A stretch of DNA of 64,000 nucleotides from contig JAEAMQ010000036.1 in the NCBI GenBank assembly GCA_016901395.1, positions 62,001-126,000 on the forward strand. The letters are read 5' to 3'. The notes under the pieces were generated by a model. That model worked only from the letters and a program-made list of their open reading frames with translations, was not told where the DNA came from and made no database searches. This document shows, piece after piece, positions 37,006 to 47,485 of the stretch. The DNA is from Prevotella sp. Its GTDB lineage: Bacteria > Bacteroidota > Bacteroidia > Bacteroidales > Bacteroidaceae. Made by a program: the position numbers and the translations under genes. Numbering within the stretch: the stretch's first letter is position 1; each line of letters begins with the position of its first letter.

Positions 37006-37181
37006 GGTGAGTTTCCAATCGTCTTCTGGTTAGTATATAATCATCTAACGATTAAAGCCCATTCGTCTTACGTTTAGTACCCATTCGTCTCACGATTAGT
37101 ACCCATTCGTTTTACGTTTAGTACCTTTTCGTCTCATAATTAGCACCTAATTGCACTGCGATTAGGTGCTAATCATATATA
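37006..37181 (+). repeat. 22-nt palindromic tandem array, copy 3 (longest)
   Basis: Eight units in exact phase, starting at 37006, 37028, 37050, 37072, 37094, 37116, 37138 and 37160. Clearest is GATTAGTACC followed by CATTCGTTTTAC at 37094-37115. Units with GTTTAGTAC and GATTAGTAC alternate in the middle. ATTAGCACCTA (37139-37149) and TAGGTGCTAAT (37163-37173) form a perfect 11-bp inverted repeat between the last two units. The array begins 27 nt after the C69 dipeptidase stop. Confidence 0.9.
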
Positions 37182-37626
37182 CTTTCTAAACTTCAATTCT
37201 GTTTTTTTCACTCCTCTCTGTGGTATAGGGACAGCCACATCATGGTACTCTACAAATGTTTTAGGGTATGATATAGACGGAAAAGATTGCTTTTTATACT
37301 ATCCCAGATTGTCACAAGTCGCTATTCCGACGTTAGCGTTTATCCCGCAACACACATAGAATCACACGAACAACTTATAAGAACTGCTCGCTTTGTAAGA
37401 AGCAAGGGGCCTTCTACGAGGAGAAACAGGTGTCATAACGAGCGAGGAAACCGTTGGATGGACCATTTTCCAACTGCCATTGATAACGGGAAAGCCATAT
37501 CATCTCTCGGAAGTCGAGCAGAAGATATGGCTTAAAAGATTGCAGGAGAAAGCAAACGTATGATGCTCTCAGCTGATTGAAGATAGTTCTTTGCCTGGGG
37601 AACCCACGGGAAAATGATGCAAAAAT
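37182..37626. other. non-coding gap with a stem-loop
   Basis: No gene recognised; the ORFs here have no family match and unusual composition. A stem-loop is formed by AAGCCATATC (37492-37501) and GATATGGCTT (37524-37533), with an inner CTCG/CGAG pair. At the right end (37603-37630), read on the minus strand, is a block GCTCATTTTTGCATC then ATTTTCCCGTGGG that resembles the block downstream of array copy 1. Confidence 0.55.
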
Positions 37627-37736
37627 GAGCAAATCCTGCGAGACAAGTCAGCGGATAATACAGAATCGATGAGCAAATCTCGCAAGACTAATTAGCAAAT
37701 ACTGCAGAGCCGTTTAGCAAATCTTGCGTGAGCCGT
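37627..37736 (-). repeat. related 22-nt array ending inside galK
   Basis: Five units in 22-nt phase from 37627, 37649, 37671, 37693 and 37715 (plus-strand coordinates). The plus-strand pattern is (G/T)AGCAAATC, a C/T-rich gap, TGCGAGAC. On the minus strand one unit reads ATTAGTCTTGCGAGATTTGC, sharing GTCTTGCGA with the arrays elsewhere. The unit at 37649 is degenerate. The last unit encodes the final residues of GalK (RKIC) and part of its stop codon. Confidence 0.75.
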
Positions 37737-38874
37737 CGCCGATGACTACATCGATGACTGCAGGCTCATGACCATATTTGGCACTAAACTTTGCCTTAGC
37801 GTCTGCAATGAACTTATCGTAGAGATCGTCTTTGACAAGGTTGATGGTGCATCCGCCGAAGCCACCACCCATGATACGGCTACCGGTAACACCGTTCTCT
37901 TTGGCAAGGTCGTTGAGGAAGTCAAGCTCTTCACAGCTCACCTCATACTCCTTACTCAGGCCGTAATGGGTCTCATACATCTTCTTGCCTACAGTCTCAT
38001 AGTCGCCCTTCTCCAGAGCATCGCAGACTGCCAACACGCGGTCTTTCTCACCAAGGACGAAGTGAGCACGGGTATAATCCTCAGCACTTACCTCAGATTT
38101 TACAGCCTCTAACTCATCCCAGTCAGCATCACGCAATGTCTCAAAGCGCTTTTCTGGGAAGTGTGCACCGAGGGCTTTCACTACGTTCTCGCATGAGTTG
38201 CGACGATCGTTGTAAGGAGAACCCACAAGTTCGTGCTTCACCTTAGAGTTGAGGAGTACCAACTTGTAGCCCTGCGGGTCAAACGGATAGTACTCAAACT
38301 CACGACTGCGGCAGTCAAGACGCATGAGCTTACCCTTCTGACCGAAGACAGAGGCAAACTGGTCCATGATACCACAGTTCACACCCACATACTTATGCTC
38401 AGTGGCCTGACCGGCTAACACCATGTCCCACTTTGACACCTTGTTATCACCAAAAAGATCGTTGAGGGCAAATGCGAAACAACTTTCAAGAGCTGCACTT
38501 GAAGACATTCCTGCACCGAGAGGAACGTCACCGGCGAAGGCAGCGTTAAAAGGCTTCACATCTACGCCTAATGCACGCATCTCCTGTACGACACCATAGA
38601 TATACCTTGCCCATGTGGCCGTCGGACCTTTAGGATCATCAATCTCAAAATGGGCCATATCCTTGAGGTCGATGGAATAGATATTGCAGGTCTTCTGTCC
38701 ATTAGGACGAACCTCTGCCATAATACCCTGCTCTACGGCTCCCGGAAAAACAAAACCACCATTATAGTCTGTGTGCTCACCAATGAGGTTGATACGTCCT
38801 GGTGAAGCATAGACATTGCCGGTTTTCCCATCAAAATGCTTAATGAAGCGACTTCTTACAAATTCTATATCCAT
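37714..38874 (-). CDS. galK: galactokinase
   Basis: 386 residues. GalK phosphorylates alpha-D-galactose at C1 with ATP, the first Leloir step. GHMP kinase motifs: GRINLIGEHTDYNGGFVF near residue 25, PLGAGMSSSAALESCFAF (ATP-binding motif 2) near residue 123, and GSRIMGGGFGGCTINL near residue 340. The last codons (GDGSRKIC) and the stop fall inside a 22-nt repeat unit, so the C-terminus may have been changed by repeat growth. It is last in the galM-transporter-galK run on the minus strand. Confidence 0.97.
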   Translation of the reverse strand: MDIEFVRSRFIKHFDGKTGNVYASPGRINLIGEHTDYNGGFVFPGAVEQGIMAEVRPNGQKTCNIYSIDLKDMAHFEIDDPKGPTATWARYIYGVVQEMRALGVDVKPFNAAFAGDVPLGAGMSSSAALESCFAFALNDLFGDNKVSKWDMVLAGQATEHKYVGVNCGIMDQFASVFGQKGKLMRLDCRSREFEYYPFDPQGYKLVLLNSKVKHELVGSPYNDRRNSCENVVKALGAHFPEKRFETLRDADWDELEAVKSEVSAEDYTRAHFVLGEKDRVLAVCDALEKGDYETVGKKMYETHYGLSKEYEVSCEELDFLNDLAKENGVTGSRIMGGGFGGCTINLVKDDLYDKFIADAKAKFSAKYGHEPAVIDVVIGDGSRKIC

Positions 38875-38908
38875 AGTCGTTTTATTTTAAAGATTAATAA
38901 TTCTGAGA

Positions 38909-40150
38909 TTATTTGCCACTAAGTCCAATCTTTGATCCCCAGTTGCAGAACCAGATGATATAGGCGTAGAAAACAAACAGGCAGCAGGTAGCAGCCATTA
39001 CACTCGTAGCATCAACAATAATACCCATCAACGGCATTAGCAATGCAGCACCAATCACACCGGTGTTGATGACACCCGTTGCCGTCTTGGTGTGGGGGCC
39101 AAGCTCCTGAAGACCAAGATTGAATATCAATGGCCACATCACAGAGTGGAAAAGGCCTGCAGCCAACATAGCGTAGATGCCTGTCATACCCGGTAATACG
39201 ATAGAGAGGGCGATGCAAAGTGCACCAAGGAGCAGACAAGCGGAAAGGAGTTTGCGCGGTTCGAACTTAGCGAGAATAGCTGCTCCAACAAATCGTCCAA
39301 CCATCATTCCACCCCAATAGAAGGCAAGGAACGATGTAGCAACAGCTGCATAGTTGTCAGCATATTCCGGCATCGCCTTGAATTTATATGGCAACATCGA
39401 CGGAACACCAATTTCAACACCCATATACATGAAGATAGCAAGAGCGCCCATCCATACGTGCGGATATTTGAACACACTGCTCTTATACTCACGATGAACG
39501 CCAGACTCTTCGGCTTGCTTAGCCTCATCGATCTTCGGCAACTTCAGGAAGACGAGAATCAGACAGATAATCAAGGTGAAGGCACCGAGTCCAAGGAACG
39601 GCCCAGGCACAGCACTTGGGGTAGGGGTCTGGTCCCTGATGATTACATAGGTGATGAACAGTGGCGCAAGAGTAGTGGCCACAGAGTTCAAAGCCTGACT
39701 TAATGTCATGCGGAAAGCTCCTTTCTCCGGACTACCCAATACCATTACATAAGGATTGGCCACATTCTGCAGCATCACAACACCACATGCCACGAGACAC
39801 ATGCTTGCCAGAAACACCGTATATACATTGGCTTGGGCTGCGATGGCCGACTGAATACCAAAGGAGTTGATGACAAATCCGATGCCAGCAACAGCCAAGC
39901 CGAGAATCAAGGTGCCTTTGTAGCCAATCTTGTTCATCAGCATAGCAAACGGTACGCTCAACAGATAAGCACCATAAAACGCAGTATTGACATATTGTCC
40001 CTGTTGGGCACTGAGATCGAAGGCTTTCGAACAGAAAGCAATCATAGAATTGTTCATCGTCGTGATAAATCCAATAAGGAAGCACACGATAAACACGACA
40101 ATGAGGGCGAACATATAGTTCGGTCTTTGATTAGTGGGATTTTGTTCCAT
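38909..40150 (-). CDS. FucP/GluP-family sugar:proton symporter (MFS)
   Basis: 413 residues with twelve predicted membrane helices. It resembles the FHS group (FucP, GluP) of major facilitator transporters: IVVFIVCFLIGFITTMNNS in helix 1 and LMNKIGYKGTLILGL in the loop 2-3 motif. It lies between galM and galK, with gaps of about 103 and 34 nt, so galactose and/or glucose is the likely substrate. The start ATG gives an N-terminus of about 12 residues before helix 1. Confidence 0.9.
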   Translation of the reverse strand: MEQNPTNQRPNYMFALIVVFIVCFLIGFITTMNNSMIAFCSKAFDLSAQQGQYVNTAFYGAYLLSVPFAMLMNKIGYKGTLILGLAVAGIGFVINSFGIQSAIAAQANVYTVFLASMCLVACGVVMLQNVANPYVMVLGSPEKGAFRMTLSQALNSVATTLAPLFITYVIIRDQTPTPSAVPGPFLGLGAFTLIICLILVFLKLPKIDEAKQAEESGVHREYKSSVFKYPHVWMGALAIFMYMGVEIGVPSMLPYKFKAMPEYADNYAAVATSFLAFYWGGMMVGRFVGAAILAKFEPRKLLSACLLLGALCIALSIVLPGMTGIYAMLAAGLFHSVMWPLIFNLGLQELGPHTKTATGVINTGVIGAALLMPLMGIIVDATSVMAATCCLFVFYAYIIWFCNWGSKIGLSGK

Positions 40151-40253
40151 CTTTTTAGTTATTGTTATTGATTCATTTCAATCATAAGGCAATAAGGGAC
40201 GGATAACGGGAGGCATCTTGCCTCTCATTGTCCCTCCCTTATACGTTTGCAGG

Positions 40254-41345
40254 TTATTTCTCCACCCCGAAACGGTAAATGGTGCGCTGCTTATACTGTT
40301 CTCCCGGATCAAGTACCACCGACGGGAAATAAGGCCGGTTGGGTGAGTCGGGGAAGTGCTGGCACTCGAAGCAAACAGCCGAACGGCGTGGGAAAGTGGC
40401 TCCATGCTGGCCTTTGTATCCATCAGCCCAGTTGTCAGAGTAAAGCTGTACGCCCGGCTCCGTGGTGTAAACCTCCATGGTGCGGCCGCTTACCGGCTCC
40501 ATAATCTTGGCAGCAAAGCTCAACACTCCCTCTTCTTTCTTGTTCAAGACATAACAATGATCATAGCCTGCACCGTTCTTAATCTGCTCGTTGTCGGCAT
40601 CAATGTCCTGCCCCATAGGCTTCGGCGTTCTGAAATCGAACGGTGTACCAGCCACGAAACGAATCTCACCCGTTGGAATAGAGGTGTTGTCAATAGGCAG
40701 ATAGAAGTCTGCATTGATCTGACAAACGAGATTGTCGATTGTCGGAGTGGGGTTGGCAATACCCGCCAAAGAGAAATATCCATGGCTGGTGAGGTTGATG
40801 ATCGTCTTCTTGTTGGTGCAGGCAAGATAGTCGATGTGCAACTCATTGTCGTCGGTCCAAGTGTAAACCACCGTAGTCTTCAACTCTCCGGAATAGCCTT
40901 CCTCACCATAGGCAGCAATGTAATGAAGCACTAAAGTGTGATCATTCATCACTTCAGGGTCCCATACTCTGTCGTTAAATCCCTTGATGCCGCCATGGAG
41001 AGCATTAGGGCCATTGTTCACCGGCACGAAATACTCCTTGCCATGCAGGGTAAATTTGCCTTTGGCGATACGGTTTCCAAACCGTCCGATGAGACGTGAA
41101 AGATAGGGTTCCGGCGAATTAATAACATCCTGAATGTTGTCATGGCCCTGAATCACATTAGCCAACTTGCCATTCTTGTCGGGCACCATAATGGCGACAA
41201 GAGCTCCACCGTAATTGGTAATGGCCACTTCGTTGCCTTCTTTATTCTTCAGGATGAAAAGATCTGTCTTTTTTCCATGAATAGTGGTCTGGAAGTCTTC
41301 GCGCTTCAGACCACAGACATTTTCTGTTTCAACTGTGTTATTCAT
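40254..41345 (-). CDS. galM: aldose 1-epimerase (mutarotase)
   Basis: 363 residues, no obvious signal peptide. GalM interconverts alpha and beta anomers of galactose, preparing the alpha form for GalK. Signatures: NYGGALVAIMVPDKNG, IGRFGNRIAKGKFTL, NGPNALHGGIKGFNDRVW (catalytic His), LTSHGYFSLAG and the C-terminal GEQYKQRTIYRF. It is the first gene of the gal run on the minus strand, with a consensus-like promoter upstream. Confidence 0.96.
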   Translation of the reverse strand: MNNTVETENVCGLKREDFQTTIHGKKTDLFILKNKEGNEVAITNYGGALVAIMVPDKNGKLANVIQGHDNIQDVINSPEPYLSRLIGRFGNRIAKGKFTLHGKEYFVPVNNGPNALHGGIKGFNDRVWDPEVMNDHTLVLHYIAAYGEEGYSGELKTTVVYTWTDDNELHIDYLACTNKKTIINLTSHGYFSLAGIANPTPTIDNLVCQINADFYLPIDNTSIPTGEIRFVAGTPFDFRTPKPMGQDIDADNEQIKNGAGYDHCYVLNKKEEGVLSFAAKIMEPVSGRTMEVYTTEPGVQLYSDNWADGYKGQHGATFPRRSAVCFECQHFPDSPNRPYFPSVVLDPGEQYKQRTIYRFGVEK

Positions 41346-41377
41346 AAAAATAAGTTTTTAGTTATAATTCGTTTCTG

Positions 41378-41409
41378 CAAAGTAAATAAATTAAAACGAT
41401 AATTACAAA
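41378..41409 (-). promoter_or_regulatory. promoter of the galM-transporter-galK operon
   Basis: On the minus strand: TTTG (41406-41409), a 20-nt spacer and TTACTTTG (41378-41385), one mismatch to TAnnTTTG. It lies 32 nt before the galM start codon. Confidence 0.68.
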
Positions 41410-41440
41410 CTAAAACTTGAAAATTATAGACAGCTTAATG

Positions 41441-42748
41441 TTAAAAATCATTTAATGTCAACAAATCAGCAACAATATAGCTTGACCCTCCCACAAAAAT
41501 GAAATCGTCAGGCTCTGACTCTGTCAAAGCAGCACGATACGCATCTTCCACACTGTCAAAGACTTGTCCTTGGAGTTGGTGTTTTCTGCCTAATTCAGCA
41601 ACCTTTGTGGCAGACTGTGCTCGCTTAGTAGATGCCTGAGTCCAATAATAAATGGCATTGGAAGGCAGCAGGCGCATCACACCCTCAATATCTTTATCGT
41701 CTACCATGCCAAAAACCATTCTCAGACGACGGCAGTTGCGGGCTTTAATCTGTCGTGAGAGATATTCCCATCCACCCACATTATGTCCCGTGTCGCAAAT
41801 CACTGCAGGCGACTGTCTCAGCATCTGCCACCGCCCCATGAGGCCTGTAGACTCACATACCTCGGCAAAACCCTTGCGGATATCGTCGGGAGCGATGTGG
41901 AGCAGGGGAGTGCCGGAGGATTTTGTCGAACGCAAAACGTCGAGTGCGGTCAACACTGTGTTAGTATTCTTCTCCTGATAGCTGCCTCCCAGCTCGCCAT
42001 GAAGGCTTCCCAAGAGCCGCGTTTCATAATCGCGGCCGCCAATCGCAGACTCCCTGGAACTGATGACAGGGCGAGATTGTTCCGCAAGATGGAGCGGCGC
42101 ATGCATCTCCATGGCCTTGCCGGTAAACACCGGCAGTGTCTCATCCGTCGTCTCGCCGATGACCACAGGCACTCCTTCCTTGATGACACCTGCTTTCTCA
42201 CCGGCAATTTTAGCCAAGGTGTCACCTAAGAACTGTGTGTGGTCAAAACTGATATTGGTGATGACAGACAGGATGGGAGTGATGATGTTGGTGCAGTCGA
42301 GACGACCGCCCAGTCCCACCTCAATGACCGCCACGTCTACCTTTTGTTCCTTGAAATAGAGAAAGGCAAGGGCCGTGGTCAGTTCGAAGAACGAGGGATG
42401 GAGCGGTTCGAAGAATGTCTGCTCCTGTTCCACAAAGTCAATGACACGCTGTTCACTGATGGGAGACCCATTCACCCTGATACGCTCGCGGAAATCCACT
42501 AAGTGAGGAGAAGTATAGAGTCCCACACGATAGCCTGCCTGCTGTAAGATTGATGCCAGAGTGTGTGAGCAGGAACCTTTGCCGTTGGTGCCGGCGATAT
42601 GGATGGTCTTATAGGCACGATGAGGATGTCCGAAATGTTCGTCCAGCCGATGGGTGTTATAGAGTCCTTCCTTATAGGCACTGCCGCCTACATGTTCAAA
42701 TACGGGATAGCTATTAAAAAGATAATTGACGGTTTCCTGATAATTCAT
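41441..42748 (-). CDS. folC: folylpolyglutamate synthase / dihydrofolate synthase
   Basis: 435 residues from the ATG at 42748. FolC adds glutamate to dihydropteroate and to folates, using ATP. The N-terminal Mur-ligase-like domain has the P-loop HIAGTNGKGSCSHTLASIL, then LYTSPHLVDFRERIRVNG, the segment VEVGLGGRLDCTNII (here IEVGLGGRLDCTN) and ITNISFDHTQFLGDTLAKIA. The C-terminal half has ICDTGHNVGG. It converges with no gene: its stop is about 100 nt upstream of galM on the same strand. Confidence 0.95.
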   Translation of the reverse strand: MNYQETVNYLFNSYPVFEHVGGSAYKEGLYNTHRLDEHFGHPHRAYKTIHIAGTNGKGSCSHTLASILQQAGYRVGLYTSPHLVDFRERIRVNGSPISEQRVIDFVEQEQTFFEPLHPSFFELTTALAFLYFKEQKVDVAVIEVGLGGRLDCTNIITPILSVITNISFDHTQFLGDTLAKIAGEKAGVIKEGVPVVIGETTDETLPVFTGKAMEMHAPLHLAEQSRPVISSRESAIGGRDYETRLLGSLHGELGGSYQEKNTNTVLTALDVLRSTKSSGTPLLHIAPDDIRKGFAEVCESTGLMGRWQMLRQSPAVICDTGHNVGGWEYLSRQIKARNCRRLRMVFGMVDDKDIEGVMRLLPSNAIYYWTQASTKRAQSATKVAELGRKHQLQGQVFDSVEDAYRAALTESEPDDFIFVGGSSYIVADLLTLNDF

Positions 42749-42885
42749 CAATGCAGTGGATTTAATGATGGTTGGCTTCTGTCTATAATAAATGACAGTA
42801 TTACGGGTCAAAAGGTATAGGCCGTGACAAACAGAAAGAGGTTAGACCCAGTACAAACACGCTGGTATCTAACCACTTCTATCTA

Positions 42886-44058
42886 TTAATTAAAGTAATT
42901 TCTAAACTTATCGAAGATACTTTTCTTTGTCGTCGAGTCTCCTTGGAAGTTGCTACTGCCACGCAGGGACTCAAGGGCTGTGCGCTCCTCCTTACTCAAA
43001 GTCTTGGGAACAAACACGCTCATGTTGACGATCAGGTCGCCCATGCCGTGTCCATACCCCTGTACAGCGGGAAGACCCTTGCCTCTGAGTCTGACGCTCT
43101 TGCCTGGCTGTGTGCCCGGTTCCACTTTGAGGCGGACCCTTTTGCCGTCGATGGTGGGAATCTCCACTTCGCCGCCAAGGGTTGCTGTGGGGAAATCGAG
43201 CAGCAGATTATAAATCACATCCTGCTTGTCGCGGATGAAGGTGTCGTTTTTCTCCTCCTCGATAATCACCTGAATGTCGCCGGGGATGCCATTGTGAGGG
43301 CCGGCATTTCCCTTGCCGCTCACATTGATGATCATGCCTTCCTCTACGCCGGCAGGGATATTGATTTCCACCACATCCTCGCCTTTGACCGTTCCGGTGC
43401 CGCCACACTCCTTACATTTGTTCTTGATAACCTTACCCTCGCCGTGACAGGTGGGGCATTCTGCCTGTGTAGTCATCATGCCAAACACCGAACGCACAGT
43501 GCGGCTCACCATACCCGAACCGTGACACGTGGGACAGGTTTCGGCTGCAGAGCCGCCCTCGGCACCTGTGCCATGGCAATGATTGCAGGTAACGTCCTTG
43601 CGCACCTTGAATTTCTTGGTTACGCCGCTGGCCACCTCCTGCAACGAGAGTTTCACCTTCAGGCGCAGGTCGCTGCCGCGGTAGACCCGTTGCTGACTGC
43701 CACTATGACCGCCACCAAATCCTCCGAAGCCGCCAAAACCACCGCCATGACCGCCGAAAATATCGCCAAACATCGAGAAGATGTCGTCCATGTCCATGCC
43801 GCCACCTCCGAAACCGCCAAAACCACCGGCCTGTGGACCGTTGAATCCGAACTGGTCGTACTGCTGACGTTTCTGCGGATCGTGGAGCACCTCGTAGGCC
43901 TCAGCGGCTTCCTTGAACTTCTCCTCAGCCTCCTTGTTGTCGGGGTTGCGGTCGGGATGATATTTGATAGCCATCTTGCGATAGGCTTTCTTGATTTCAT
44001 CTTCGGTGGCTCCCTTGCTGACACCTAATACTTCGTAGTAATCTCTTTTCTCTGCCAT
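42886..44058 (-). CDS. dnaJ: chaperone DnaJ
   Basis: 390 residues. DnaJ delivers unfolded proteins to DnaK and stimulates its ATPase. Residues 1-70 form the J domain with HPDRNPDN. A Gly/Phe-rich linker ([25 protein letters not shown]) follows. The zinc domain has four CxxCxGxG repeats: [32 protein letters not shown]. The C-terminal substrate-binding domains end with IFDKFRNYF. It follows grpE by 43 nt on the same strand; dnaK is not in the window. Confidence 0.98.
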   Translation of the reverse strand: MAEKRDYYEVLGVSKGATEDEIKKAYRKMAIKYHPDRNPDNKEAEEKFKEAAEAYEVLHDPQKRQQYDQFGFNGPQAGGFGGFGGGGMDMDDIFSMFGDIFGGHGGGFGGFGGFGGGHSGSQQRVYRGSDLRLKVKLSLQEVASGVTKKFKVRKDVTCNHCHGTGAEGGSAAETCPTCHGSGMVSRTVRSVFGMMTTQAECPTCHGEGKVIKNKCKECGGTGTVKGEDVVEINIPAGVEEGMIINVSGKGNAGPHNGIPGDIQVIIEEEKNDTFIRDKQDVIYNLLLDFPTATLGGEVEIPTIDGKRVRLKVEPGTQPGKSVRLRGKGLPAVQGYGHGMGDLIVNMSVFVPKTLSKEERTALESLRGSSNFQGDSTTKKSIFDKFRNYFN

Positions 44059-44101
44059 CTGAATATTCCTTGTTGAGAAAATGTTGATTTATCGTTCAAC
44101 C

Positions 44102-44725
44102 TTACTGGCCTACGGCCACTTTGGCATGGCGTATCACCTTGTCGTTCATCGTATAGCCTGTCTGCAGACAGTCGATGACCTTACCTTTCTTCTCGTCGCC
44201 CATGCCCGGCACCATTGCCACTGCCTCGTGGTAGTCGGTGTCGAAGTCTTTCTCCAGAGCGTCTATCTTTTTAACTCCAAGGCCTTCAAGCGATTGTATG
44301 AATTTATTAAATATCACCTGCATACCCTCTCTGATGGCTTTCGGGTCCTCGCTCTGGTCGGCAAGGGCACGCTCGAAGTCATCGAGAATGGGCAGGATGG
44401 CCACCACCGTCTTGGCTCCGCCGTTCTGGATGAGTTCGGCCTTCTCCTTGATGGTGCGTTTTTTGAAGTTCTCAAATTCGGCTACAGAGCGGAGGTACTG
44501 ATCCTTGAGCATCTCCAGCTGCTGCTGAGCCTGCTCCAAGGGGTCGGGCTGCGACTCCTCCTGCGCCTGACCATCGGCTTTCTCGGTATCTTCGGCAGCC
44601 TGCTCGGCATTGGCCTCAGCACCAGCCTCGGCTGCAGCGGCGGCCTGAGTGTCGGCAGTCTCGGCTGCTTTCAGGTTTTCTTCTTCCATCTGTGTGTTAA
44701 AATCTTCTTGTTTCTTATCTGCCAT
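44102..44725 (-). CDS. grpE: nucleotide exchange factor GrpE
   Basis: 207 residues. GrpE exchanges ADP for ATP on DnaK. The N-terminal 75 residues are very rich in Ala, Glu and Gln and probably disordered. The long helix is LKDQYLRSVAEFENFKKRT and the C-terminal beta part has DFDTDYHEAVAMVP, the conserved GrpE signature, followed by TGYTMNDKVIRHAKVAV. It is transcribed just before dnaJ. Confidence 0.96.
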   Translation of the reverse strand: MADKKQEDFNTQMEEENLKAAETADTQAAAAAEAGAEANAEQAAEDTEKADGQAQEESQPDPLEQAQQQLEMLKDQYLRSVAEFENFKKRTIKEKAELIQNGGAKTVVAILPILDDFERALADQSEDPKAIREGMQVIFNKFIQSLEGLGVKKIDALEKDFDTDYHEAVAMVPGMGDEKKGKVIDCLQTGYTMNDKVIRHAKVAVGQ

Positions 44726-44929
44726 AATAATAGTCTTTTTTATCGATGATTAGCAAAAAGCATGCCACAACAAGGACCTTACGCCAGAAGAATAAGAGAA
44801 TAACGGAATAAGAGTATAAAAGCCATTACTGTGCCATCATATTCTTACCATAGTTTATGCGAAGCTATTTTTTTGTTTTTCTCCTATCCTTGGCCTATCC
44901 ATTGCCAGCATGTCCCCATCCTGGGAGAC

Positions 44930-47372
<2,443 letters not shown>

Positions 47373-47403
47373 TTTGCGGTGTCGAAAAAAGTTTGTACTT
47401 TTA
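47373..47403 (+). promoter_or_regulatory. probable gyrA promoter
   Basis: TTTG (47373-47376), a 19-nt spacer and TACTTTTA (47396-47403), one mismatch to TAnnTTTG. The leader to the start codon is about 80 nt. Confidence 0.6.
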
Positions 47404-47485
47404 CACCTTGAAACAAAGGTGAAAATGCCTTAGAACGCAAAAGAATGCCTTTAAAACGAATTTTTAGTAAAAACTTAAATAATAA

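Noticed and set aside
37006..37181. CRISPR array
   Set aside because: The units abut each other with no spacers, differ from one another, are only 22 nt long, and no cas genes are near.
42943..44028. Plus-strand ORF of 361 codons opposite dnaJ
   Set aside because: Antisense shadow of the Gly- and Cys-rich dnaJ; composition is odd and no start signals are present.
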